64,000 nucleotides of DNA from Pseudophaeomoniella oleicola (lineage: Eukaryota > Ascomycota > Eurotiomycetes > Phaeomoniellales > Phaeomoniellaceae): assembly GCA_003868215.1 (NCBI GenBank), contig QWDQ01000033.1:1-64000 (forward strand), given 5' to 3'. This document shows, piece after piece, positions 22,105 to 31,633 of the stretch (position 1 is the first letter of the stretch; each line of letters opens with the position of its first letter). The notes under the pieces are model-generated. The model did no database searches and was not told the DNA's origin. It worked only from the letters and a program-made list of their open reading frames with translations. The position numbers and the translations under genes are program-made.

Positions 22105-24966
22105 ATGGCTGCGGCAGCGGAGATGGTGATAGATGACCTGGATATGGAGTTGGAGTCGGTAGATGAATCCCAGATCATGGCCCCTCCAGCACATATCGCA
22201 GCGCGCATATACAAGAAGAACGTCGTCGACAGGCAGCGAAAGTCTTCCGCTGCGTCTTCGCGTAGGTCTTCGATTTCTTCACGACATTCTCACCAAGCTC
22301 TTCGGTCGCCGCGCGGCGGATCTCAAAGCAATCTCGTTGCTCAACATCTTCGCCGAGCTTCTATTATCGAGTCTCGAAAAGCGCGTCTCGCAGAGCGGGC
22401 TGCACATGCCGAGCAGGTCCGACTACGAGCGGCGCTTGCCAAGGCATCCCCTCGTGGAACACTTCGCGAGGAGAGAGCTGTAGCTGCGCAGGCTGCGAGA
22501 GAGAAGTTGCTTGCAGAGATTGCGGCAAGGTGTGAAGAGGAAGTCCGCCGCGCAAAACAAATTGCGGAGGAGAATAAGGAGAGGAAGGCTGCTGAACTGG
22601 CGAAGTTGCGTGAGGAGACTGCGCAGAAACACGCGGAAGCTGCAAAGCGCAGACTTGAGTATCAGCTATCATGTCGACGACCGCGGACGTCCAGTCTGCC
22701 ACGTGTGGAGGAAAAGAAAATCGTGAAGGCGGATCTGAAGCAGATGAGCAAAGTTGCCGCTGCCAAAATGATTCAACGGCAGTGGAGAGCATACAACACG
22801 CTTCGCGTCATCAAGGGATATGAGGCGCTCGGACTGTCAGTCGCTAGTATCAAAAGAATGGAATTCGAGGATGTCGGAGGAATGCTCTCGACTGAACAGG
22901 TTCTAGTCGCTACTTCTCGCATCCTTGGCTTGTTCGATTTGCTGACACCGAGCGATGGAGGCATGAGCGACAGAGGCTCTGTCAGGATTTTCCTAAGCGC
23001 CTACCTCATTCACGGCCACCCAGACGGGGCACTTAGCTATGCTGGAACGGACATCCAGGAACAGGAGCTCTTGAGCAAGGCTGAAGAACTGCTGGTTGCT
23101 TTCGAAAAAGCGACCCACGTGACAGCCTCGACCGGAAAATTGTCATCCCACGAACATCTTCCTTTCTTATTCCACACCTTCACCTCCGCCTTTCATTCCT
23201 GGAAATCGCGAGATTCTACTTCTCTCATTGACGTCATGGTCAAGCAATTTGTCGAGCTTGACCTGATCTTGCAAACAGTCAAGGACGACAAGGCCGGTGG
23301 TGCTGCAGAGGAGTACAATGCAGCCATCAAGATGAACCAAATCCAGCTTCTTGCGAAGTTGAAAAGGTTTGCTGGGCATGACAAAGCACTGGACCTTGTC
23401 CGAACAGCCGTAAGAAAAGCTCGAAAACAACATGCTAAGGCAAGGAGGGCTCCTTCGCCGAACGATGTACCCCGAACCGCTGTTGACACTGACGAAAGTT
23501 CGCGCATTGAACACCCAGATCTACCCGTCGTTGATCCTAGGTCTGGGCCCTCGGTTAGTCTCGAGGATCAGAATGCTGTATGGATGCAGCAACTGCGTCA
23601 ATCGATGACTCAGATTCCTTCCAATCGCGAAGTGTCGCATGAAATTTTGATCAACGGGTTTTACGAAGTGCAGCAACAACCATGGACTGAGTCCAGGAAA
23701 GCTTTCACGGACTCCATCAGGGTCGGTATGCGGCAAGTCCTTGAACAGGGTGGGGATCTGGCGGCCACAGGCTGGATTCGCTCCGTGGCGATCCTGATCC
23801 GGGAGAGACTTATGAATCTGATCTCGGAACGCCATCCTCTTCATGAGCGTATCGACAATTTCTTGGATATACGATTGATCGATCAATCCTGCCGGGCGGG
23901 ATTGTTTTCGTACGATTCCTTCTTCGAAAACCTTTCTAAGATGCTAGCACAGCTTTGTTCTCCCGGACGAGATGAGGCGGTCAAGGCATTTGCCGAGAAC
24001 CGCAACGGTGATGACAACATTGGTCGTCTCTTCAATTTGGTGGATATCCTCGATCTCATGAGCTTGGATCATATCAATTACGCTTTTAGAATGGCAGCGC
24101 CTACGGTTTTAGAATACGGATTAGAACACGAGACAGCGAATTTCGAGGCGGATCTATCGGCGGGTCGTCATACCCTGGATAAGGCGAAAGAGACCTGGAG
24201 ACGATCAAGGTCTGCCTTGCTCGAGGACGGTCGATCTCGAGATCCGTCGGCGGCAGTACCGTCTGGGCAAGCAATCTATGTCAGGGGATTGACGGACTTG
24301 GTACTCTCGAACCGATCTTCGATTTCCGAATCCATTCCAGAAACACTACAGCTCGATCACAGTCGTCTGCAGTCACTGCGAGCAGTGTCATACAAGATCG
24401 CGGCCACCGCAGCGATTCTGCTCACAACCAAGATTCGTCTACGGCGCAACAGGGAGGTCACCTGGACTGCGGATGCAGATCGCATCATGTCTCTCGATTT
24501 CGCAGACCCAAAGCTCAACGCTCAGCGTATCATTTCCATCATCGAATCTTCTCACATCATGCCTGATTCCACACGGGAAGGCCTGCTGAGCTTTGTGGAA
24601 CGTGTTTTGCCACCTGTTGCTGCTGCTGCTACATCTGCCGTCGTCGCTTTGGAACATCCTGAGACCACATGTCAAGAGGCTCATTTCACCTCTTCGGCGA
24701 CTGCACTGGCATTTACAGAACCCTTGGCGCTCCATCTTCTCCGCACGCTTTATTCACATGTCTCGTCTCGTTTGTCGGCAACATCGACTGCAGAGAGGGT
24801 ACGTGTGACGACATCTGCGGCGGAGAATCTGGCCAGAGCTGGAATGCCCGAGTTTGTTGCTGAGGTGTCGAAAATCGTCGATACGTTAGAACGTGTCAGG
24901 AGAGTTGATGTGGCGGCTCACGGTAGATGGTATGACGAAATCGCTACGCAGTTCTCGGATGCTTGA
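22105..24966 (+). CDS. IQ-motif and Tcp11-domain protein (Sok1-like)
   Basis: Single-exon gene of 953 aa from the ATG at 22105 (the frame extends 5' only via a GTG). Residues about 85-205 form a long Ala/Glu/Arg-rich coiled coil. An IQ-like calmodulin-binding motif follows at about 218-236 (MIQRQWRAYNTLR). The rest, about 260-950, is helical and includes the T-complex 11 domain, best seen in the regions LMNLISERHPLHERIDNFLDI and LVDILDLMSLDHINYAFR and in the C-terminal half. The yeast relative Sok1 is linked to cAMP/PKA signalling by suppressor genetics; a role here is inferred by family only. No membrane segment or signal peptide is seen. Confidence 0.9.
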   Translation: MAAAAEMVIDDLDMELESVDESQIMAPPAHIAARIYKKNVVDRQRKSSAASSRRSSISSRHSHQALRSPRGGSQSNLVAQHLRRASIIESRKARLAERAAHAEQVRLRAALAKASPRGTLREERAVAAQAAREKLLAEIAARCEEEVRRAKQIAEENKERKAAELAKLREETAQKHAEAAKRRLEYQLSCRRPRTSSLPRVEEKKIVKADLKQMSKVAAAKMIQRQWRAYNTLRVIKGYEALGLSVASIKRMEFEDVGGMLSTEQVLVATSRILGLFDLLTPSDGGMSDRGSVRIFLSAYLIHGHPDGALSYAGTDIQEQELLSKAEELLVAFEKATHVTASTGKLSSHEHLPFLFHTFTSAFHSWKSRDSTSLIDVMVKQFVELDLILQTVKDDKAGGAAEEYNAAIKMNQIQLLAKLKRFAGHDKALDLVRTAVRKARKQHAKARRAPSPNDVPRTAVDTDESSRIEHPDLPVVDPRSGPSVSLEDQNAVWMQQLRQSMTQIPSNREVSHEILINGFYEVQQQPWTESRKAFTDSIRVGMRQVLEQGGDLAATGWIRSVAILIRERLMNLISERHPLHERIDNFLDIRLIDQSCRAGLFSYDSFFENLSKMLAQLCSPGRDEAVKAFAENRNGDDNIGRLFNLVDILDLMSLDHINYAFRMAAPTVLEYGLEHETANFEADLSAGRHTLDKAKETWRRSRSALLEDGRSRDPSAAVPSGQAIYVRGLTDLVLSNRSSISESIPETLQLDHSRLQSLRAVSYKIAATAAILLTTKIRLRRNREVTWTADADRIMSLDFADPKLNAQRIISIIESSHIMPDSTREGLLSFVERVLPPVAAAATSAVVALEHPETTCQEAHFTSSATALAFTEPLALHLLRTLYSHVSSRLSATSTAERVRVTTSAAENLARAGMPEFVAEVSKIVDTLERVRRVDVAAHGRWYDEIATQFSDA

Positions 24967-25520
24967 GGGGTGAGAACTTACAGGAGTATGGACATTGCAT
25001 ATCGGACAGATCTTTCTTCAAGGTTGTATTTACATGGACTTTTACGGCTTTTCTGTTCTTCCTTCTTCGTCTTAGATGATGACATTTTCATTGCATGCAT
25101 TTTTTTCTATCTCTTCATGGCACGAGTATACATACAGAATACACATCTACCTCTGTTGGTCGAGGAGCGTGTTAACCTTAGCCTAGATGAAGCATCGGAA
25201 ATACGACAATATGTCTTTTGTTGATCTTATGATCACATCAACCCCGTGCTGCTGCTGAGGTATATATAACCCACCATTCTCATATCCGTCGTGCCGATCG
25301 CCAGGTACGGTGTAAAGTTAAGTAGATAAAAGTAGTACCCTGCGTCACTGCGCTAACGAAACCCTTTCCTTCTTTAAATAAAAATTCGGATCTGGCTTCC
25401 GCCCCCGCTTGGCCTGCGTTATATATATTTTGCTGGTTCATGTATATGATCAAATCAATCCAATCCAATTCAAGGGGAAAGGGATAATTACGCACGCCAC
25501 CTATCTATATATTTTTGACC

Positions 25521-25558
<38 letters not shown>

Positions 25559-25808
25559 TAAAAAAAAAGGGTGGAGAAAAATTGAGACGGAGTGAGTATA
25601 CTGGATGGTACATACATAGGTACCTTATATACATACATACCGTACTCAGTCAAGAAGGGAGGTCCTTCTTCCCCTGTCGGAGTTGAGATCAGAAAGATCC
25701 CTACCTATACCTCTACCTCTACGGATTATATATAACCAGAACAGACAGACAGCGGTCGGTACCCCTCCCATACCTACCTTACCACCACCACTACCACCAA
25801 AAACCCCC
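24967..25808. other. Intergenic with GA microsatellite
   Basis: Contains a (GA)n tract at 25521-25558 and CT/CA-rich leader sequence (25680-25808). No gene was recognised. Confidence 0.55.
25521..25558. repeat. (GA)n microsatellite
   Basis: Near-perfect GA dinucleotide repeat with one AA interruption near its left end, followed by an A-rich run. It lies about 250 bases upstream of the SET gene start. Confidence 0.95.
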
Positions 25809-26856
25809 ATGTCCTCACCACCCTCTTCCCCCTCATCCTCATCCTCACCCTCACCATCAATTCTCCCCCTCCACCGCCACCCGTCCCTCTACCTCCACCT
25901 CTCGACCCCCAAGGGCCGCGGCGTGTTTTCCAGCACGAAAATCGCAAGGGGCGAAATCGTCGATGTTAGTCCTGTGCTTGTGATTGAGGACGAAGAGGAG
26001 AAAATGATGGTGGTGCAGCGGTCGAGGTTGGGGGGTTATACTTAGTAAGTGTTTTTTTTTTGTGGAACAGAAAGAATTTCCTTCCCTCTGTCTGGCGGGG
26101 GGGCGGGGGGAGGGAGGGGGGGATACTGGATGTGTAGAGGTGAAGAGGGTGGAAAACGGGTGCGGGGGCCGGGGCGTCGTCGGGCACTGGGAGTTCTGGT
26201 GAGTCTGGAGAGGATGATCGAATAGCTGTAGTAGGGTATAAGATGTCTCTCTGCCGGTCTAGGCGGAGGGTCATACATATACTTTCTGTGCAGCATTAGG
26301 AGACCACATACTGCAGTTTCAACTCCCGGTCCCGGTCCCAGTCCAAGTCCTGTCCCTCACCTCTACTCACCCGTACTCACGCTCCTGCCCTCTGCACTCG
26401 TGCACTCCTGCTCAAAGCGATCAACCGCACACCCCCCTTTCTCCTCCTTACCTTTTCTCCTCTCCCCCCTTCCCTGTCGTCTCTAATCACCAACACATCC
26501 GCTAACGCTCCCCTCCTCCTCCTCCTAGCAACTGGCCCCTCCCCACCCACACCTCCTCTTCCACCTCTCCCTCTCCCCATCCACACCCCCCTGCTCCCTC
26601 CCTGCCCCCTCAAGCCCTCCCCCTCGGCCTCGGCTCCCTCTTCAACCACTCCTCCGCGAACCAAAACGTCGTCTGGACCCGCGACATCGCGCGCCAATGC
26701 ATCGTGTACCGAGCCGCGCGCGACATCGAGGCCGGCGAAGAGCTGTGTATCTCCTATGGGGATGTCAATCGGTTGTGGTTCAAGGATGCGGATGGTGAGG
26801 CGGGGAGGAAAGAGGAAGAGGAGGGGGAGCGGTTTTTGGAGAGGTTAGAGATTTGA
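25809..26856 (+). CDS. Small SET-domain protein, putative lysine methyltransferase
   Basis: Two exons (25809-26044, 26529-26856) give 187 aa. Seen: KGRGVFSSTKIARGEIVDVSPV near residues 36-57, the YNWP junction (79-82) created by splicing, GLGSLFNHSSANQNV (112-126) and AGEELCISYGD (147-157). NHS and the final Tyr are the S-adenosylmethionine-binding and active-site elements of SET domains. There are no pre- or post-SET cysteines, as in small Set7-like fungal proteins; the target is unknown. The 484-nt intron is long for this genome, and a Pro/Ser-rich insert (about 84-108) follows it. The sense strand is strongly C-rich. The splice reconstructs a canonical SET sequence, so the model is favoured over a broken gene, though an additional small exon inside the intron cannot be excluded. 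Confidence 0.8.
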
Positions 26857-27714
26857 AGAAGGGGGGCGGGGGGAAGAGTTGAGATGGATCAGCTTACCTA
26901 TCTTTCATTCACTCGCTTACTCAATCACCACCTGACCGCCCCGGGCGCTCTACCGAAACAAAAAGATCTACGACGACGACTATCAATTATCAAAAAAAAA
27001 AAGATTCCAGCACCAGCAAGCACAACACCAACACCAACGACTTATCAACTCCCAAAACCTCGAAAACCCCCAACACTTGGACGATGCACCCGGAGAAGTA
27101 AGTCAGGCCTACTTGGTTGATATAACCAAAGTTATCAGTCAGGATCCGAACCGAAATGATTCAAGGTTAGGACAAGGGGAACCGTCCAATTAAGAAAGAA
27201 AGAGGAGGGGGAGGGAGGATTCTAAAGAAGAAAGACGAAAAAGGCAAAAAAAAGAAAAGGGAGGTTGATGTGATGGCTTTTAGAGTGAAGATGAATGGGA
27301 AAGGAAAAAAGGGGGAAATGCTAGTGGTTGGTGTTGAGTGGACGGGAAAGGGATGGAGTGAAGGAAGTCTTTGGCGTTCCGATTGAATGCGAGGCTATAT
27401 GTATTGACATGTACTTTATTAGATCGTGTAAAATAGGTTGGGTTGTATACGATGTCGCCCATACAGGGATAGGAAAATGTCAAGCGTATGGTATAGAGGT
27501 GTCGAAATGGGGAGATATAGATCTATCGGCATCAATATGTTTCAGCTAGTATATCCAAGTACTATCATTTTGTGATGGGTATAGTTAATAAATGACACAA
27601 GTCCATCTCCGAAAAATGCTGAGAATGGAGCAACACTAAACTGAAGGCTCAGAAATCGTCGTGACGCCCTAATGAAACAAACATGGATCGTGTCTTTGAG
27701 TCAGTCACCATTCT
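26857..27714. other. Intergenic
   Basis: A-rich and purine-rich sequence (A run near 26991-27001, AAG-rich 27195-27320). No gene was recognised. It lies between convergent genes, so it mainly holds 3' UTRs. Confidence 0.5.
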
Positions 27715-28502
27715 CTATAAGGCCAGGACGACACCTGCAACAGCGATCACGGCTGCAATGGCACTTCCCATTTCGGCCACGCGACCTCGGGCAGCTCCTG
27801 ACGAAGGTTGAGAGGAAGCGGATGCGGCGGATGGAGATGACACGCTTGCACTGCTTGTACTGCTGCTGCCGCTAGAGCTGTCACTTCCCGAGCTCGAAGA
27901 TCCTGCCGAAGTCGTAGCGACGAGGCTCGTTGGGGTAGCAGTATTGCGACCGTTAGCACTGGTGACCGCGGTCATCGTGCAAGAGCACGAAGAGTTGTAA
28001 AAAGCCGTAGTGTAGAGGAATGCACCATCAGAGGAAGATGCGCTGGTAGTAGCCGCGGCGGAAGCTGTGTGTGAAGACTTGACAGTGGCCGACGACGACG
28101 AGGTCTTGCTGTGAGAAGCTGAAGAGGAAGAAGATGAGTATGCAGCTGTAAGAAAGGATGTTAGTGATCTGAACGGATTTCGTTGTTTAGGTGCAGTGAA
28201 GCATACCGACTTGCTTCCCAGCCGCCTGGCATGTATCGGAGAACACTTTCTGCGCTGCAGAGTTGAAACTCCCACAGACTGAGGCAATCTTGGATTGAAC
28301 TTTCCGCGAGTTGCCACCACAGATGGTGCTTAAGTCTGATGGATCAGTTTGTGCGCTGATAGAGGTGTTAGCATTGGAAGTAGTCTAGATCATAAACAAG
28401 AACATACTTGACTGCACCTAAAAGACATGCGGGGGTATCTGCGAGAACGCGGGCCGAAAGAGAGAAAAGGGCAAAGAGAATAGTAGATTTGATTGCGACC
28501 AT
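27715..28502 (-). CDS. GPI-anchored Ser/Thr-rich cell-wall protein with short Cys-rich head
   Basis: Exons on the minus strand are 28502-28408, 28355-28207 and 28145-27715, giving 224 aa; both introns are GT-AG of 52 and 61 nt. A signal peptide (MVAIKSTILFALFSLSARVLA) leads to a head with ACLLGAV, TICGG, SVCGSF and DTCQAAG. This resembles the beginning of CFEM-type domains, but only four Cys are present in the head, with two more in NSSCSCT, against eight in true CFEM. Residues 80-200 are Ser/Thr/Ala-rich and likely O-glycosylated. The C-terminus is a Gly/Ala omega region followed by a hydrophobic tail ending GVVLAL, typical of GPI attachment. It is expected at the plasma membrane or wall; no enzymatic role is visible. 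Confidence 0.87.
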
Positions 28503-29330
28503 GTTGTTGATTATAAGACTTGGTGATTACTGAAGAGTTCGATTCCCGAGTAAGACGTATGTGGTATATGCGACGAGTCCGCGAAGTAGTAAATGGGGTA
28601 TCACAAGGTTTGAACGAATGGGAAGCGGCGCGATGCCAATGAATGACTGAAGGTGAGGACGTGGTAGAGAGCGACAGTAACAGGCAAATATTGAAGGGTG
28701 ATGGAAGAAAGAAACAGTTGAGATGAGTGAATGACTTGAGTGTTGTTGACAGGAGAAGAAGAGGCATCTAGAGCATAATCTTACTATTATGATACCGATG
28801 ATTAAAGGGATGGATTAGCGCGAGATGTCCAACGAGATTGTGGGATGAACCAATCGAAACCACAGCGGCCGCCAAGGGCTGGGCCTTCAAATTCCCCGTT
28901 AGATGCCTTTGATGTAATTATTATTTGATTACCTGAAGTAGCCCTGGAAGCCCGCGTACCTGAAACTAAAGTCAACATGGTGGAAACGTCTCCATCTTAG
29001 CGCCCCGAATCCCCAGACAATACCCAAGATGACTACTAATTAACATGCCCGTCAATATTGATATGTACTTCATGCTCAACATGCCTGATTCTTTGGTTCT
29101 AGGAGTACTAATTGACTGTGTTCCGATACCGTACATCAGCCTCGAGTTAGGCATCGATTCCATCGACTTCCATATTGCAGGGATTGCAGGAAGCAGCAAA
29201 GGCGCCTTGCCAAATCGTCATTCTTAGTCTCGTCCATCTCGGTATCCATATCTCCAGACATCTTTTCAGCTTTAGTACCGTCGAGCCGTGTGATTCCTCG
29301 ACATAGTTATAACGGCTGATCGTCTGTATA
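28503..29330. other. Intergenic
   Basis: Promoter and leader of the GPI-anchored protein gene (minus strand) at the left, and the 3' region of the SANT-like gene at the right. No gene was recognised. Confidence 0.5.
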
Positions 29331-30251
29331 TCAAGAGAGGATCTGCTGAAGCTCTATGTCCGTCAATCGTCTTCCAGTCTTATCGAAATATCGGGACTGG
29401 ATCGCAATGATATTCTCCTTGCCAACTTTACTTGCCAGTGCTTTCACCATGGCCTCTGCTCTATCTGTCGTGCCGTTAACTGAGGCTTGGCCATTTGTAG
29501 GGTCAAGCAGAACCATCTGGATCGTTGAACCAGAAGCACCACTGCCGTTCTTTGCTTTTGATTCAGCTTGCCGAGCCAGACCAGCAGTCTTCTTGGCCTC
29601 GTTCACTTGTCTTTGCTCTTCCGTAAGCTCCTTGTCTCCATTACCCTTCTTCCCTCGGCCACCTTCGTTGTGGTTACTACTCTTACTACCATTACTCTTG
29701 TCGTCTTTGATATCATGCCCAGGGTTTCCTGCTGTGACACTCGCTGCTGCCGGTCCATTCTTGATCTCCTTGTAGTAAGCCTTGAGCTCGTCGACATCTC
29801 GAGTCATGATTTCTGCGATCTGCTTCCATGATTTGACTGGCGTTTCCGCTTTGAGTTCTCTGAGCTGTGTTGTTTCTGCCTCAGTGAATGTAGGCTTGTC
29901 CGTCTTTCCTGCACTCTTCTGTTCCGCTGCTTTCACAGCTGCTTTCTCTCCCTCGAGTTTCTCTGGCGCCACTTTTGCTCCGGACGATTTTTTCTAGCAT
30001 CATATTAGCCTATCTCTGCCTAAAGAAGGAATACGGCGATAAGTGTTGCTTTCGGGAAGTGGAGAGCAACCCTCTAGAGATACTGTCTCGAATTGAAAGG
30101 TCGCAATGTTTACGAATATGATAAGATGAGAACGAGAAGATATGTCGTCGCTCACCTTCGGGGTATATGTTCTGAACGCTTCAGTGATAGAGATTGACCG
30201 CTTGACAATTGTACCATCCTTCCGGCGGAATCTTAGAGTGAAAGGCATCAT
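29331..30251 (-). CDS. SANT/Myb-like basic protein of unknown function
   Basis: Exons on the minus strand are 30251-30156 and 29993-29331, giving 252 aa; the intron is GT-AG of 162 nt, phase 0. The start has two adjacent ATGs (30251 and 30248). Residues about 1-32 form a short beta-like block (FTLRFRRKDGTIVKRSIS). Around 60-105 there is a helix-rich SANT-like stretch (FTEAETTQLRELKAE, then SWKQIAEIMTRDVDELKAYY), followed by a Lys/Asn/Gly-rich linker and a conserved-looking C-terminal block (RYFDKTGRRLTDIELQQIL). It suggests a chromatin- or protein-binding adaptor, but no family name can be assigned. The second exon is secure by length and composition; the first is supported only by frame and splice sites. 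Confidence 0.72.
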
Positions 30252-31016
30252 GCTCCAGGGGTGAGCTCAGGAAGTGATACCGAATGGCAGGTCTCCCAAA
30301 GATTATGGTCAGATTGACGGCCGTCGATGGAGATATTACAGGTTATGAAAAGACGATGCATATTCAAGATCACATCTCAAGCAAGGAAACTGAAATCAAA
30401 ATTGTCTACAGGCTGCTTCATGTTATTCAGCTCAAAGTAGGGACAGCCATACACTTCCATTCTGTCCCCTTTCAAGCTGAACTGGCACTTCATTGCTTCA
30501 CTTGCAGGCATCATCAAGATAGACAAGCATATTTAAGTGAAGACTGGGCGAGATTGTGGTGAAGCTTTTTGTGCTGATGCCATGTGTTCCTACATCACGA
30601 TTCGACAGCGGTCGGAGTTCTTGTAATACTGATAATCCACCCACACGTGAGTGAACATGCCGGTGACCATCACGCAGGATTTACCTCCGCACAGTCCGAT
30701 CCGTTGGGGTCAAAATCCTATGTATGATAATAAAGGGTTGATGAAATGGTGTGTAAGATGCCTCGTTCTCTCCGTATCATTTATTTATTGATATATCATG
30801 TATTATTAGACTCAGATTGACCGAGTTCAGCTGCAAGGTACCCGAGAAAAGGGTCCCGGTTGAAGACGATTGGAGGTTGGAGGAGTAGAAGGCGCTGTCC
30901 CTGAACCGTTCAGCACCGTATTCATTTACTTAAATACGGCAGGGTCTGCTGATTGGGGGGTTGGATTGGGGTCTGGCACGTTCGGTCCAGGCGGCGAGGC
31001 GGCTCACCAGACCTAC

Positions 31017-31038
31017 TACTACGTAGTACTACGTAGTA
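31017..31038. repeat. Two overlapping copies of TACTACGTAGTA
   Basis: Copies share two bases (31027-31028) and are followed by TACGGTACGTAGTA. They lie about 600 bases upstream of the Sog2-like gene. Confidence 0.9.
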
Positions 31039-31560
31039 CTACGGTACGTAGTAACTCGCTAGGTGCCTTGGGCGGCTTTTCTGTCACACCCCAAGATGGA
31101 GGAAAACGGTAACTAAAGCAGGAACTGGATTGGCGAACTGCGGTTATGTTACAGTCCTTATCGGAATCACACTAAACGGTAACACCTAACTGTACACACA
31201 CTGACTGAACCTACATAACCCTGAAACGACACCCATCGCCAACAACACTTCGTCAAGCCAATTTGTACCTTCATTCTGACGAAACAAAACCCCTCGTTGT
31301 TCTTCCAAATTATTTATCCTAGAAGAGCTGGAGTCGACTCTCACCATTCGAATGCGCGCGAGAAACTTGGGCGTTGCAATCTGACGGCATTGCGTGCCTA
31401 ACGACATTAGAACCCCCCTGTCACAAACTACCCTGTCTCTGACACCCAACATTTACTGCGAGTCGACAATAGACTTCGATATACGGCATAATTGCGAGAC
31501 ATAAGAGTACCTGCTCATGTATTTTCAATCCGCAAAAGTACACACTGCGCGTCATTGATC

Positions 31561-31611
31561 ATGCTGGTCGCAATTGGATCACAACCATTTCCTCCCGCCT
31601 TCTGCGATTAG
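31561..31611 (+). promoter_or_regulatory. Upstream ORF of 16 codons before the Sog2-like gene
   Basis: ATG at 31561 reads 16 codons to TAG and ends 22 bases before the main ATG at 31634, in a different frame. If the transcript begins upstream it would be scanned first and could dampen translation. The transcript start is not known. Confidence 0.35.
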
Positions 31612-31633
31612 CAATACCAGCACCACTATTGTA

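Larger units (their letters stand above)
30252..31633. promoter_or_regulatory. Divergent promoter region, SANT-like and Sog2-like genes
   Basis: A 1.4 kb spacer between divergent genes. It contains two overlapping copies of TACTACGTAGTA (31017-31038) followed by TACGTAGTA, and a small upstream ORF (31561-31611). No other gene was recognised. Confidence 0.5.

Noticed and set aside
28530-28570. tRNA B-box-like GTTCGATTCC
   Set aside because: No matching A box, acceptor stem or anticodon arm could be found; it lies in the leader of the GPI-protein gene.
30284-30562. 92-codon ATG ORF beginning 33 bases from the divergent SANT-like start
   Set aside because: Too near the opposite start, no motif and no leader sequence; treated as chance.
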